A stretch of DNA of 64,000 bases from Strigamia acuminata. Its lineage: Eukaryota; Arthropoda; Chilopoda; Geophilomorpha; Linotaeniidae. Numbering within the stretch: the first letter of the stretch is position 1; each line of letters begins with the position of its first letter. This document shows, piece after piece, positions 55,908 through 64,000 of the stretch. The notes beneath the pieces are model-generated. The model worked only from the letters and a program-made list of their open reading frames with translations. It ran no database searches and was not told where the DNA came from. Position numbers and translations under genes: made by a program. The DNA lies in contig OX442319.1 in assembly GCA_949358305.1 (NCBI GenBank), positions 2,108,001 through 2,172,000 of the forward strand. Reading direction: 5' to 3'.

Positions 55908-55991
55908 TTCGTTTTTATTTTTTTACTTTTTGCATTTTCAATTTTGTTTGCTGATCATTCAGTATAACTAAAATTATTAGCTCTTACTGAT

Positions 55992-56069
55992 GTGAACGAC
56001 CATACCATGCTGAAAACACCAGTTCTCGTCCGATCCCCGAAGTTAAGCAGCATCGGGTCTGGTTAGTAC
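55992..56069 (+). pseudogene. 5S gene, 5' part, interrupted by copia copy 2
   Basis: Positions +1 to +78 with T17 and G30A (caccagttc), the same rare haplotype as at 33842-33919. It ends in AGTAC (56065-56069). Confidence 0.95.
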
Positions 56070-56615
56070 TGTTGATGTGTAAAACAGCATTTGATCTGAT
56101 ATGGATCCTATTTTATTAATTTATTAATATGTTTCTAGTTATATATTCTCGTATTATTGTTTTACAATGTTTATATCGATTAGTTATATCGTTATTCCAT
56201 ATTTCCTTTAATCCGTGCTTGAATGCACGATGCTATGTTCTTTTAGTTGTGTTTGACATTAAGCACGTTGCAGTTGCTATCTGTTTGTGCTTATAGTGTA
56301 TTATTCCGCCACTAGTTGGCGTTACTGTTGTATTCTGTTATCCAAGATGGCGACGGCCATGACTTTCAGCCAGCCTCTTGTTTTTCATGCAATTATGGAC
56401 TCCTACGTGAGTATTTTCGTTGATATTAAATTTATTTTATGCTTTTAAGCATTCAGTGTTCTTTGTTACGGCATATAAGTGCTTTGCACGGCCGTTTTTG
56501 GTCTGAATTATCGGTCTGGTTAATTCCGATAATCGTAGCTGCCATTTGCGATTTGACCACTCGTTTTTCCTTAGTTTGCACGATAATTCGTGCCAGTTTT
56601 TCGTCCTCTGCTACA
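56070..56615 (+). repeat. Family 1 copy 2, 5' LTR (546 bp)
   Basis: Shares all three 5'-type bases with the 5' LTR of copy 1. It has one private change (aaaacagcat for aaaacatcat). It shows the uninterrupted site gtattctgttatcc where family 2 entered copy 1. Confidence 0.96.
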
Positions 56616-56617
56616 GT

Positions 56618-56633
56618 TGGTAGCAGAGGATGG
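56618..56633 (+). promoter_or_regulatory. Primer binding site, initiator-Met tRNA (family 1, copy 2)
   Basis: TGGTAGCAGAGGATGG two bases after the LTR, as in copy 1. Confidence 0.88.
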
Positions 56634-57671
56634 TTGGCTTTCCAACACAGCACGCGAATTTCCACTAATTTATCGCTAAATTTCGCAAATTTCGCGATTT
56701 TCGGCGATAATTTTATATTTTCAGCTCCCGACGATTTGCCACGTCGATTCTACGACGTGACAACGTTCTCCTCGCTACCAGCTACGTTCTCAAACGTGGG
56801 AAAACGTTTTGACACGGGAAAATTCGTCGTTTTTTGCCGATAATCGGAAATTTGCGCGGGATTCGCGACATTTCCGGGTTTTCTTTTGTTTATTTGTAGA
56901 TTTCGACAATTTAAAGTTTACGACGACGGTTTTTGAACGTGCAGCAACGTTTTCACACACCAAGTGTGATTAGTTTCGTCGTTAACCGGGAAATTTACGC
57001 GGGTTTCGCGAATTTTCCGAATTTATTTTGTCTTTTCCAGATTTTCACCGATTCGACAACGTCCAAGCGACGTTATCACCTAGAAACGAGTCAGTCTCGC
57101 TTCATGCACCCCGGAGTGCATGTAGTATCGTCGATTTGTGTAATTTCGACGATTTTTGATTTCGACAAGAAGAGCCTCGTTAATTCGAGAAGTATTCGGA
57201 TTTTTAAAGTCTGAATAGCGCTTTTGAGCGGTTTTTCGAGAAAACCGCCCCGTGTTTCCTTATTGCACGAGGCTGTGTTTCCATACACAGTAGATTCAGC
57301 TATTTCTCCTTCTTTCGAAATTTATTTTGTTAGATTTAAGTATTTTTGGAGTGGGACCCTTAGTATCGATTTCACCCTTAGTCCAGTCGGGCTCGTGAAA
57401 TTCGTATTCTGTGTTGAGACTATCCCTGCGCCACCTAACGTTTCCGTGGCCCTAGGCGGTTTGCAAAGGGCGTTAGGGGGATACTCAGCACAGGTTATCA
57501 AGGCAATTGTAGCATTGCCTCCCCGTCGTGGTTTCCGCTTTGACAGTGCTTCGAGTGATTTGTGCGACGATACGTGTGTGCTTCTCCACAGTGCTCCGTT
57601 CTTCGAAAACAGACCGCCCGTACCACTTCTAAAACCACGATACTTTTCACTTTTGTGTTTGGACACCGATC
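56634..57671 (+). other. Family 1 copy 2 leader
   Basis: Same as the copy 1 leader apart from one substitution (about 56744) and loss of one T (about 57432). The lost base lengthens a leader ORF to 174 codons (57224-57748), which overlaps Gag; this looks accidental. CCTAGG is at 57451-57456. Confidence 0.7.
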
Positions 57672-60600
57672 ATGCAGAAGTCTTCCGAACTCTCGATGAC
57701 GCGTGTACCCATACTTGCCGTAGGAAACTACGAGATGTGGGCACGTAGCATGAAGATGCTACTCAAATCCGAATCTTTGTGGCATCATGTCACAGAAGAA
57801 GACGAGGAGGAAATTAAGAAGACTGCCGATCCGAAGGAATTAAAGAAGCATAAACGCCGAAAGGATAAAGCGCTGGGTTTGATTTACGGTTTTGTCTCCG
57901 AACCCAAGAAATCAGCGCTGGATAATTGTAATACGCCAAAGGAGGCGTGGGACACGCTGGCGAAAATCTACGCGCCCAGCTCCCGTGCCAGAAAAGCGGC
58001 TTTACGGCGTGAATTCCTCGGACTGCGATTGGAAAAGGGGGAAGAGATGGCTGATTTTCTGGGACGTGTGGATTACCACGTCCAGAAATTGAAAGACATT
58101 GGCGAGAAGACATCAGCAGATCACCACGCGTACCAGTATCTGGATTTGCTACCCCCCGAGTACTCGCAGGTCTCCTTCTCGATCTACCATTGGGAAGACG
58201 ACAAGTTTAAACCCCAAACAGTGTCCGAACAACTCCTGTCGGAATACATGAGACAAGGAGCGTATACGTCTCGCGATCACACCTCGACATCTTCACAGGC
58301 TTACGCGACGGATCAAACTCGCTCTCGCTCCCGGAATCGACCGCTTTCCTCGATTAAATGTTTCAACTGCGACCAAATGGGACATTACGCGAATAAGTGC
58401 CCCGAACCTCGAAGAAGTAGGAATTCCAATCCTTCTGCGTCACTCCAACGCCCTTCGAGAAGTAAAAGTCGCAATCGGGGAAAGAACAAGTCCAACAAAT
58501 CCAATGATGGTCGTCCGAGGGGCAGTTCCCAAGCTAGGCGTGATGCTAACTTCTTTGTAAACGCACCGCCACAAATCACCGAGATGCCTGCTGCTCATTT
58601 TATGCAGAGCCATGAATGGATCGTCGATTGTGGCGCGACAGATCACATTTCCCACGTCGCGTCATGGTTTACGGACTTCGTGAAAGTTGTACCATTTGAT
58701 GTTGAACTCGGCCAAGGCACCTCGCAAGTGACTGGGAAAGGAACGGTCCAAATCCAAACGAACATTAATGGATGCCTTTGTGTAGTGAATCTCCGAGATG
58801 TATTCTACGCGCCGAACTTCGAAGCTAATCTAATTTCGGTGTCGAAAATCGATAAAAATGAATTCCATATCCATGTCTACAAAGGTGAAGTAAACGTTTT
58901 CAAGTCCGACATCCAACATTCTGTTCTACGTGCCAAAGAGAAGGGTGGACTTTACTATGTGGATGGCTTATCTCCACCGGTGACTTCGGTGACAAATGTG
59001 ATTTCGACTTCGCAATCTCCACCTCCAGTACAGACATTAGTGACCGTTGAGGAAGATTTTGTAAAGGTTCCCAAACCTAGAAAGAAGCCGAAGGAACGTG
59101 CATTGACAGATTTTCGATTAGAATTTCCTCCCTTAACACAGGAAACGCAATCTCTTCCTGTTCCGAAATCTCCTCCCGTTCCTACACCTGTCCCTAACTC
59201 ACCTACACAAGCCAATCCTACCGCTCCTTCCCCTTCACAAACCTTTGCCGAAGTATTGCAAACAATCCCGTTCTTGAAAACACCTCCTCCTAAAGTCAAT
59301 CAGAAGAAGGTCGCAGCTCCAACTGCTAAAAAGGACGCGACCGGCATATGGCATAGTCGACTTGGCCATCTACATACCAACGCGATGAAACTTCTAGCAG
59401 CCAACGACCAGGTTTATGGCATCGAACCGGCTGAAGTCGCGAAGGAATTGACCTGCAATCACTGCAGGGTGGCCAAATCGACCAGGGCATCACACAAGCC
59501 CGACGAACACCCGATGACGTCAAAAGCGTTGGACCTTCTCCACATGGATCTCTGGGGACCACATCCAGTCAACTCTTTTGGCGGTGCTCGTTACATTTTT
59601 ACCATAATCGACGACGCAACGCGTTACACGTGGATGTTCCCGCTGGCTCAAAAATCTCAGACTTTCGAATGCTTTAAGGATTTCGTTTCTCGCATCGAAC
59701 GCGTCGCAGACACGCGGGTTAAGGCCATTCGAACTGATCAAGGCGGGGAGTTTATGTCGAACGAGTTTACGGATTATCTTCGCAAAAGTGGGATCCAGGG
59801 CCAACGCACGAACCCCGCAAGCCCCCAGATGAACGGCACGGCCGAACGCATTAACAGGACGATGGCCGACTTCATGCGGGCGACGTTGGATGAGACGAAA
59901 CTTCCCGAAGAACTATGGGCAGAAATTGCCGTTTCATTTTCCTACATCAAGAACCGCTGCCCACATTCCCGTATTAAGAATGAAGTGCCGTATATTTTAT
60001 GGCGGCAACGTGCTCTTTCTGTTCGTCATCTGCGTCGGCTCGGATCTAAATGTTGGGTCCATTACACTGCTCCGGGACGCAACAAGTTGGCGCCTCGCGC
60101 CTGGGAAGGATTTTTAGTCGGCTACGCGGTGGGAACTCGAGGATATCGTGTTTGGAACCCCGTCGACAACAAAGTCGTGGAGTCGATCCACGTGAAGATT
60201 GATGAACGACAGTCCTATCGTCGCTCTCAGCGCCCTTCCCAACCGACATTCGAAGAGTCTTTCCAACCCGGACCTCGTGCTTCTACTACGCCACCGTCTC
60301 ATGTCAAATTCGACGACACGATCCAATATTCGACATGGTCGACAGGTCCTGACTCAGACGATCCAGACTCGTCAGATTATGACTCCGACGATTCCGCGCC
60401 TCCGCGCGCTCCACCACCGGGTATCCAATCGCCTCCACCTGGTCGACAATCTCCGGTATTGGGTGCGCAAGCGATGCCACCAATCGATGTAATGGCCGAT
60501 TTAATATTACCGAAATTGCGTCCAGATACTTCGACAGGCACTACACCGACTGGCACTCCGACCAATACGCCACCGGGATCTCCAACAAGGCTCGTGACCG

Positions 60601-62462
60601 CCAGGAGGGGCTCCGCACCGACTCGTACTGCAGAGCAGCCCATTCTTGTTGAAACGGGCGCCACATCTTACAAATGGCGCTCTGTGGGTGGAAATAACCC
60701 TTTCAGCAACTGGCGACGAGAAGAACATCTCCGCAAAGACCAAGTCCCGGGCCAGATAAAAATCGATGTTTATTATTTCCCGAAGCCCGGTGTTCGTTTA
60801 CGCTCCAAACCCGATATCCAAAAGTATTGCGATAAAGAGGGAATTCTTTACGACGATGATCTATTCTACTTCGGAAACATCGAGCACCAATTACCCGTCA
60901 TGCCGGCACTTCGTCACCGAGTTCATTTCTGCCGTCGAGAACCAGGGTCGTACGCAGAGGCTGTCAAGTTTCCGGATGCCCCCAAGTGGCAGGAAGCTAT
61001 CGACGAAGAATTAGGAACCTTCAAGAAACGCGAGGTTTACCAAGAAGTTCCGAAGCCTCCGAACACGACAATCCTCGGCTGCAAATGGTTGTTCAAATTA
61101 AAAACCGACACCTCCGGACAAATTACTCGTTACCGCGCCCGATTAGTCGCGCAAGGCTTTCGGCAGACTCTCGGCGTGGACTATGACGAGGTCTTCAGCC
61201 CGGTTGTAAACTTCGTGCTCATCCGATTCTTCTTCTGTCTACTCGTCATTCTACAAGGGTGGAAAGACGCGCACTTGGACGTAAAGTGCGCGTATCTTTA
61301 CGGGGAATTGGAGCATCGAGTTTACATGCGGATTCCGGCCGGCGCTCATTGCTCGAACCCCGACAACGTCTGGCTTCTCATTAAATCACTGTACGGTCTT
61401 CACCAATCTGGCCGTCAGTGGTATGAGAAGCTGGATGAAACGTTACGAGGACTCGGATTTCGAAAACTTCCAGCGTGTAACTGCGTTTATATATTTGGGA
61501 CATCGGCCGTGATGCTTGTCTACGTGGATGACATCGTTCTTTTCTACTCGACGGACAGCATCTTGGATCGAATTATTCGGCTGATATCATCGAAATTCGA
61601 AATCGTCAACCTCGGGCCCATCTCCAGATTGCTTGGTGTCGAATTCATAAGAACCGCGGGGAGGGTGTTCATCATTCAGCGGTCTTATATCGACAAAATC
61701 ATCAAGAAGTTCGAGGTTTCTGCCGACAGAATGATCAAAATCCCCGTTACACCTGGAACGACATTGAAGAAAGGATCCACCGAAAATCTCTCCGACTTCC
61801 CATATCGGTCATTAATCGGATCACTTTTATTCCTCGCCTCTCGAACTCGTCCGGACATTCTCTATTCCGTCATCGCGTTATCCCAGTATAACAATTGTTA
61901 TAACAAGACTCATATTCGCGCACTTCTCCAAGTTCTTCGATATGTCGCGAATACACCCGATCTCGCGATTGAATTGTCCGGATGCACGACAAGCCAGTTA
62001 TGGGCATTCACCGACGCTTCTTGGGCCTCCGACACCGAAACATCGCTCAGCTTCGGGGGATTCATCACGTACATCGGAAACGTCCCCATCGGTTGGTCGT
62101 GTAAGAAACAGTCTTCGGTTGCGTGCTCGACGATGGAAACGGAGTTCATCGCCCTCGTCGAGTGCGTAAAGGAACTCTACTGGCTTGATCACGTCTTTTC
62201 GCAACTCCCGCATTTGAACCGCATTTCCCGTCCCATCGTCTATTCGGATGCGCTGGCGTCCATCCAGTTCATGTCCAACGACGTGGAAAACGCGAAGACC
62301 AAACACATTCGTGTGAAGTATCACTGGTTGCGGGAGTGGTATGTGGCAAAAATATTCGAATTACGGAAAATCCCGGGTGATGATAACGTAGCGGACATTT
62401 TCACCAAATGGCTACCATCTGATCGACTTCGGAAGCTCACTTCGGGAATCTTCTGCCAGTAA
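57672..62462 (+). CDS. Copia Gag-Pol polyprotein, family 1 copy 2 (1596 aa)
   Basis: Same length and domain order as the copy 1 protein: Gag, zinc knuckle (230-243), protease (D319-C-G), integrase (D626, D689, E725), MBD-like segment (about 1000-1070), reverse transcriptase (YVDD 1284-1287) and RNase H (D1448, E1489, D1526). It differs by R260, N366, P1047 and G1196. P1047 and G1196 look ancestral: RSKP is usual in MBD proteins, and G1196 is shared with family 2. All catalytic residues are present and both LTRs are whole, so of the two family 1 copies this is the better candidate for an active element. Confidence 0.96.
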   Translation: MQKSSELSMTRVPILAVGNYEMWARSMKMLLKSESLWHHVTEEDEEEIKKTADPKELKKHKRRKDKALGLIYGFVSEPKKSALDNCNTPKEAWDTLAKIYAPSSRARKAALRREFLGLRLEKGEEMADFLGRVDYHVQKLKDIGEKTSADHHAYQYLDLLPPEYSQVSFSIYHWEDDKFKPQTVSEQLLSEYMRQGAYTSRDHTSTSSQAYATDQTRSRSRNRPLSSIKCFNCDQMGHYANKCPEPRRSRNSNPSASLQRPSRSKSRNRGKNKSNKSNDGRPRGSSQARRDANFFVNAPPQITEMPAAHFMQSHEWIVDCGATDHISHVASWFTDFVKVVPFDVELGQGTSQVTGKGTVQIQTNINGCLCVVNLRDVFYAPNFEANLISVSKIDKNEFHIHVYKGEVNVFKSDIQHSVLRAKEKGGLYYVDGLSPPVTSVTNVISTSQSPPPVQTLVTVEEDFVKVPKPRKKPKERALTDFRLEFPPLTQETQSLPVPKSPPVPTPVPNSPTQANPTAPSPSQTFAEVLQTIPFLKTPPPKVNQKKVAAPTAKKDATGIWHSRLGHLHTNAMKLLAANDQVYGIEPAEVAKELTCNHCRVAKSTRASHKPDEHPMTSKALDLLHMDLWGPHPVNSFGGARYIFTIIDDATRYTWMFPLAQKSQTFECFKDFVSRIERVADTRVKAIRTDQGGEFMSNEFTDYLRKSGIQGQRTNPASPQMNGTAERINRTMADFMRATLDETKLPEELWAEIAVSFSYIKNRCPHSRIKNEVPYILWRQRALSVRHLRRLGSKCWVHYTAPGRNKLAPRAWEGFLVGYAVGTRGYRVWNPVDNKVVESIHVKIDERQSYRRSQRPSQPTFEESFQPGPRASTTPPSHVKFDDTIQYSTWSTGPDSDDPDSSDYDSDDSAPPRAPPPGIQSPPPGRQSPVLGAQAMPPIDVMADLILPKLRPDTSTGTTPTGTPTNTPPGSPTRLVTARRGSAPTRTAEQPILVETGATSYKWRSVGGNNPFSNWRREEHLRKDQVPGQIKIDVYYFPKPGVRLRSKPDIQKYCDKEGILYDDDLFYFGNIEHQLPVMPALRHRVHFCRREPGSYAEAVKFPDAPKWQEAIDEELGTFKKREVYQEVPKPPNTTILGCKWLFKLKTDTSGQITRYRARLVAQGFRQTLGVDYDEVFSPVVNFVLIRFFFCLLVILQGWKDAHLDVKCAYLYGELEHRVYMRIPAGAHCSNPDNVWLLIKSLYGLHQSGRQWYEKLDETLRGLGFRKLPACNCVYIFGTSAVMLVYVDDIVLFYSTDSILDRIIRLISSKFEIVNLGPISRLLGVEFIRTAGRVFIIQRSYIDKIIKKFEVSADRMIKIPVTPGTTLKKGSTENLSDFPYRSLIGSLLFLASRTRPDILYSVIALSQYNNCYNKTHIRALLQVLRYVANTPDLAIELSGCTTSQLWAFTDASWASDTETSLSFGGFITYIGNVPIGWSCKKQSSVACSTMETEFIALVECVKELYWLDHVFSQLPHLNRISRPIVYSDALASIQFMSNDVENAKTKHIRVKYHWLREWYVAKIFELRKIPGDDNVADIFTKWLPSDRLRKLTSGIFCQ
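60669..60881 (+). other. MBD-like segment in family 1 Pol, copy 2 (aa 1000-1070)
   Basis: As in copy 1, but with RSKP at 1044-1047, closer to the MBD family pattern. Confidence 0.62.
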
Positions 62463-62709
62463 CCGACTATGACATCTTTATTTTCCATCGTATTTTCGGA
62501 CATTCTTTAGTTATTTTACCCGAATTCGAGGTTTTATCGTGTAGTTAGATTGGGAATTCCGAGCTTAGTCAAGTGATGTAAACGACAGTACCCGACACAA
62601 TAATTCCGAAATTTATAATTTATTTTTTAATCAGACACCGTAAAGTCCCGTGTTCTGCTTTATTTATTCCCAGATCAATTGTAAATTCATATTAGATCAT
62701 GGGGGGATT
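62463..62709 (+). other. Family 1 copy 2, 3' untranslated region with polypurine tract
   Basis: Matches 47324-47570 with one C to T change; it ends in ATGGGGGGATT (62699-62709) before the 3' LTR. Confidence 0.8.
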
Positions 62710-63255
62710 TGTTGATGTGTAAAACATCATTTGATCTGATATGGATCCTATTCTATTAATTTATTAATATGTTTCTAGTTATATATTCTCGTATTATTGT
62801 TTTACAATGTTTATATCGATTAGTTATATCGTTATTCCATATTTCCTTTAATCCGTGCTTGAATGCACGATGCTATGTTCTTTTAGTTGTGTTTGACATT
62901 AAGCACGTTGCAGTTGCTATCTGTTTGTGCTTATAGTGTATTATTCCGCCACTAGTTGGCGTTACTGTTGTATTCTGTTATCCAAGATGGCGACGGCCAT
63001 GACTTTCAGCCAGCCTCTTGTTTTTCATGCAATTATGGACTCCTACGTGAGTATTTTCGTTGATATTAAATTTATTTGATGCTTTTAAGCATTCAGTGTT
63101 CTTTGTTACGGCATATAAGTGCTTTGCACGGCCGTTTTTGGTCTGAATTATCGGTCTGGTTAATTCCGATAATCGTAGCCGCCATTTGCGATTTGACCAC
63201 TCGTTTTTCCTTAGTTTGCACGATAATTCGTGCCAGTTTTTCGTCCTCTGCTACA
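62710..63255 (+). repeat. Family 1 copy 2, 3' LTR (546 bp)
   Basis: Carries the three 3'-type bases shared with the 3' LTR of copy 1. It ends ctgctaca and is followed by AGTAC. Confidence 0.96.
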
Positions 63256-63300
63256 AGTACTTGGATGGGTGACCGCCTGGGAATCCCAGATGTCGTTCTC
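63256..63300 (+). pseudogene. 5S gene, 3' part after copia copy 2
   Basis: Positions +74 to +118 beginning with the AGTAC duplication (63256-63260); it completes the 5' part at 55992-56069. Confidence 0.95.
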
Positions 63301-63384
63301 TTCGTTTTTATTTTTTTACTTTTTGCATTTTCAATTTTGTTTGCTGAGTGTGCATTATTACTAAAATTCACAGCTTGTACTGAT

Positions 63385-63906
63385 GTGAACGACCATACCA
63401 CGCTGAAAACACCGGTTCTCGTCCGATCCCCTAAGTTAAGCAGCATCGGGTCTGGTTAGTACTTGGATGGGTGACCGCCTGGGAATCCCAGATGTCGTTC
63501 TCTTCGTTTTTATTTTTTTACTTTTTGCATTTTCAATTTTGTTTGCTGAGTGTGCATTATTACTAAAATTCACAGCTTGTACTGATGTGAACGACCATAC
63601 CACGCTGAAAACACCGGTTCTCGTCCGATCCCCGAAGTTAAGCAGCATCGGGTCTGGTTAGTACTTGGATGGGTGACCGCTTGGGAATCCCAGATGTCGT
63701 TCTCTTCGTTTTTATTTTTTTACTTTTTGCATTTTCAATTTTGTTTGCTGAGTGTGCATTATTACTAAAATTCACAGCTTGTACTGATGTGAACGACCAT
63801 ACCACGCTGAAAACACCGGTTCTCGTCCGATCCCTGAAGTTAAGCAGCATCGGGTCTGGTTAGTACTTGGATGGGTGACCGCCTGGGAATCCCAGATGTC
63901 GTTCTC
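63385..63906 (+). rRNA. 5S rRNA genes, 3 tandem copies
   Basis: Genes at 63385 (cccctaagtt, G48T), 63587 (ccgcttggg, C95T) and 63789 (gatccctgaag, C47T), each 118 nt. G48 and C47 lie in helix III. Each of the three has a private change, more than is usual elsewhere in the array. Confidence 0.93.
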
Positions 63907-63990
63907 TTCGTTTTTATTTTTTTACTTTTTGCATTTTCAATTTTGTTTGCTGAGTGTGCATTATTACTAAAATTCACAGCTTGTACTGAT

Positions 63991-64000
63991 GTGAACAACC
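63991..64000 (+). rRNA. 5S rRNA gene, first 10 nt at window edge
   Basis: gtgaacaacc: start of the next 5S copy, with G7A; the rest is outside the window. Confidence 0.85.

Larger units (their letters stand above)
48117..56069 (+). repeat. 5S rDNA tandem array, middle block
   Basis: About 35 units between the two family 1 copies: 33 complete genes, one gene split by the foldback element, and a half-gene at each edge. Class B spacers are much more frequent here (15 of about 34) than in the left block. Confidence 0.96.
56070..63255 (+). mobile_element. Ty1/copia LTR retrotransposon, family 1, copy 2 (uninterrupted)
   Basis: 7186 bp, complete: LTRs of 546 bp, PBS, leader, 1596-aa ORF, polypurine tract. 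AGTAC flanks both ends (56065-56069, 63256-63260). I count about nine differences from copy 1 over the whole element, fewer per base than the three to four between the LTRs within a copy. There is no nested element. Confidence 0.97.
63256..64000 (+). repeat. 5S rDNA tandem array, right block
   Basis: Array resumes after copy 2 with class A spacers only, and continues past the window edge. Confidence 0.95.

Noticed and set aside
57224-57748. 174-codon leader ORF in family 1 copy 2
   Set aside because: It exists only because of a 1-nt deletion; copy 1 has it broken into shorter frames.
33920-63255. Site-specific repeated insertion of family 1 into 5S genes, based on two copies at the same base
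   Set aside because: The shared flanking G30A and shared LTR differences show duplication of one event, so the two copies count once.

Overview
This window is a eukaryotic (metazoan) 5S ribosomal DNA array that has been invaded by transposable elements. The 118-nt 5S genes carry the animal-type internal promoter and a T-run terminator, and repeat every 202 bp on the + strand. The 5S sequence looks most arthropod/insect-like from memory, but I cannot fix the species. The retrotransposon primer binding sites match the 3' end of animal initiator-Met tRNA, which also argues for an animal. Nothing here is bacterial.

Layout. 1-33919 is an unbroken 5S array: the tail of one gene, 167 full-length copies, and a 78-nt 5' half-gene. 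33920-48116 is a Ty1/copia LTR retrotransposon (family 1, copy 1) whose 5' LTR is split by a second, different copia element (family 2, 34188-41192). 48117-56069 is array again (33 full genes), with one gene split by an 867-bp foldback DNA transposon (48718-49584). 56070-63255 is a second, uninterrupted copy of family 1. 63256-64000 is array again (3 full genes plus fragments). In total I place 203 full-length 5S genes, three genes split by insertions, and two window-edge fragments. Many full-length copies carry point changes, so not all need be functional.

The three copia polyproteins (1596, 1560 and 1596 aa) are all open from Gag to RNase H with their catalytic motifs present, so the elements look recent and possibly active. 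Between integrase and reverse transcriptase both families carry a segment that resembles a methyl-CpG-binding domain (MBD). The two family 1 copies are not independent insertions. They share the same 5-bp target duplication, the same rare variant in the flanking 5S gene, and the same three 5'-LTR/3'-LTR differences, so one insertion was later duplicated together with the array. Family 2 then entered copy 1 only; its two LTRs look identical.

The array itself records repeated unequal exchange. It has two spacer classes (A and B) that differ in 11 of 39 positions just upstream of the gene but keep the same putative promoter blocks. It also has nested higher-order duplications of about 4, 5, 8, 15 and 19 units, and rare variants spread in register. 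All small ORFs in the array are by-products of the 5S sequence and are not annotated as genes.
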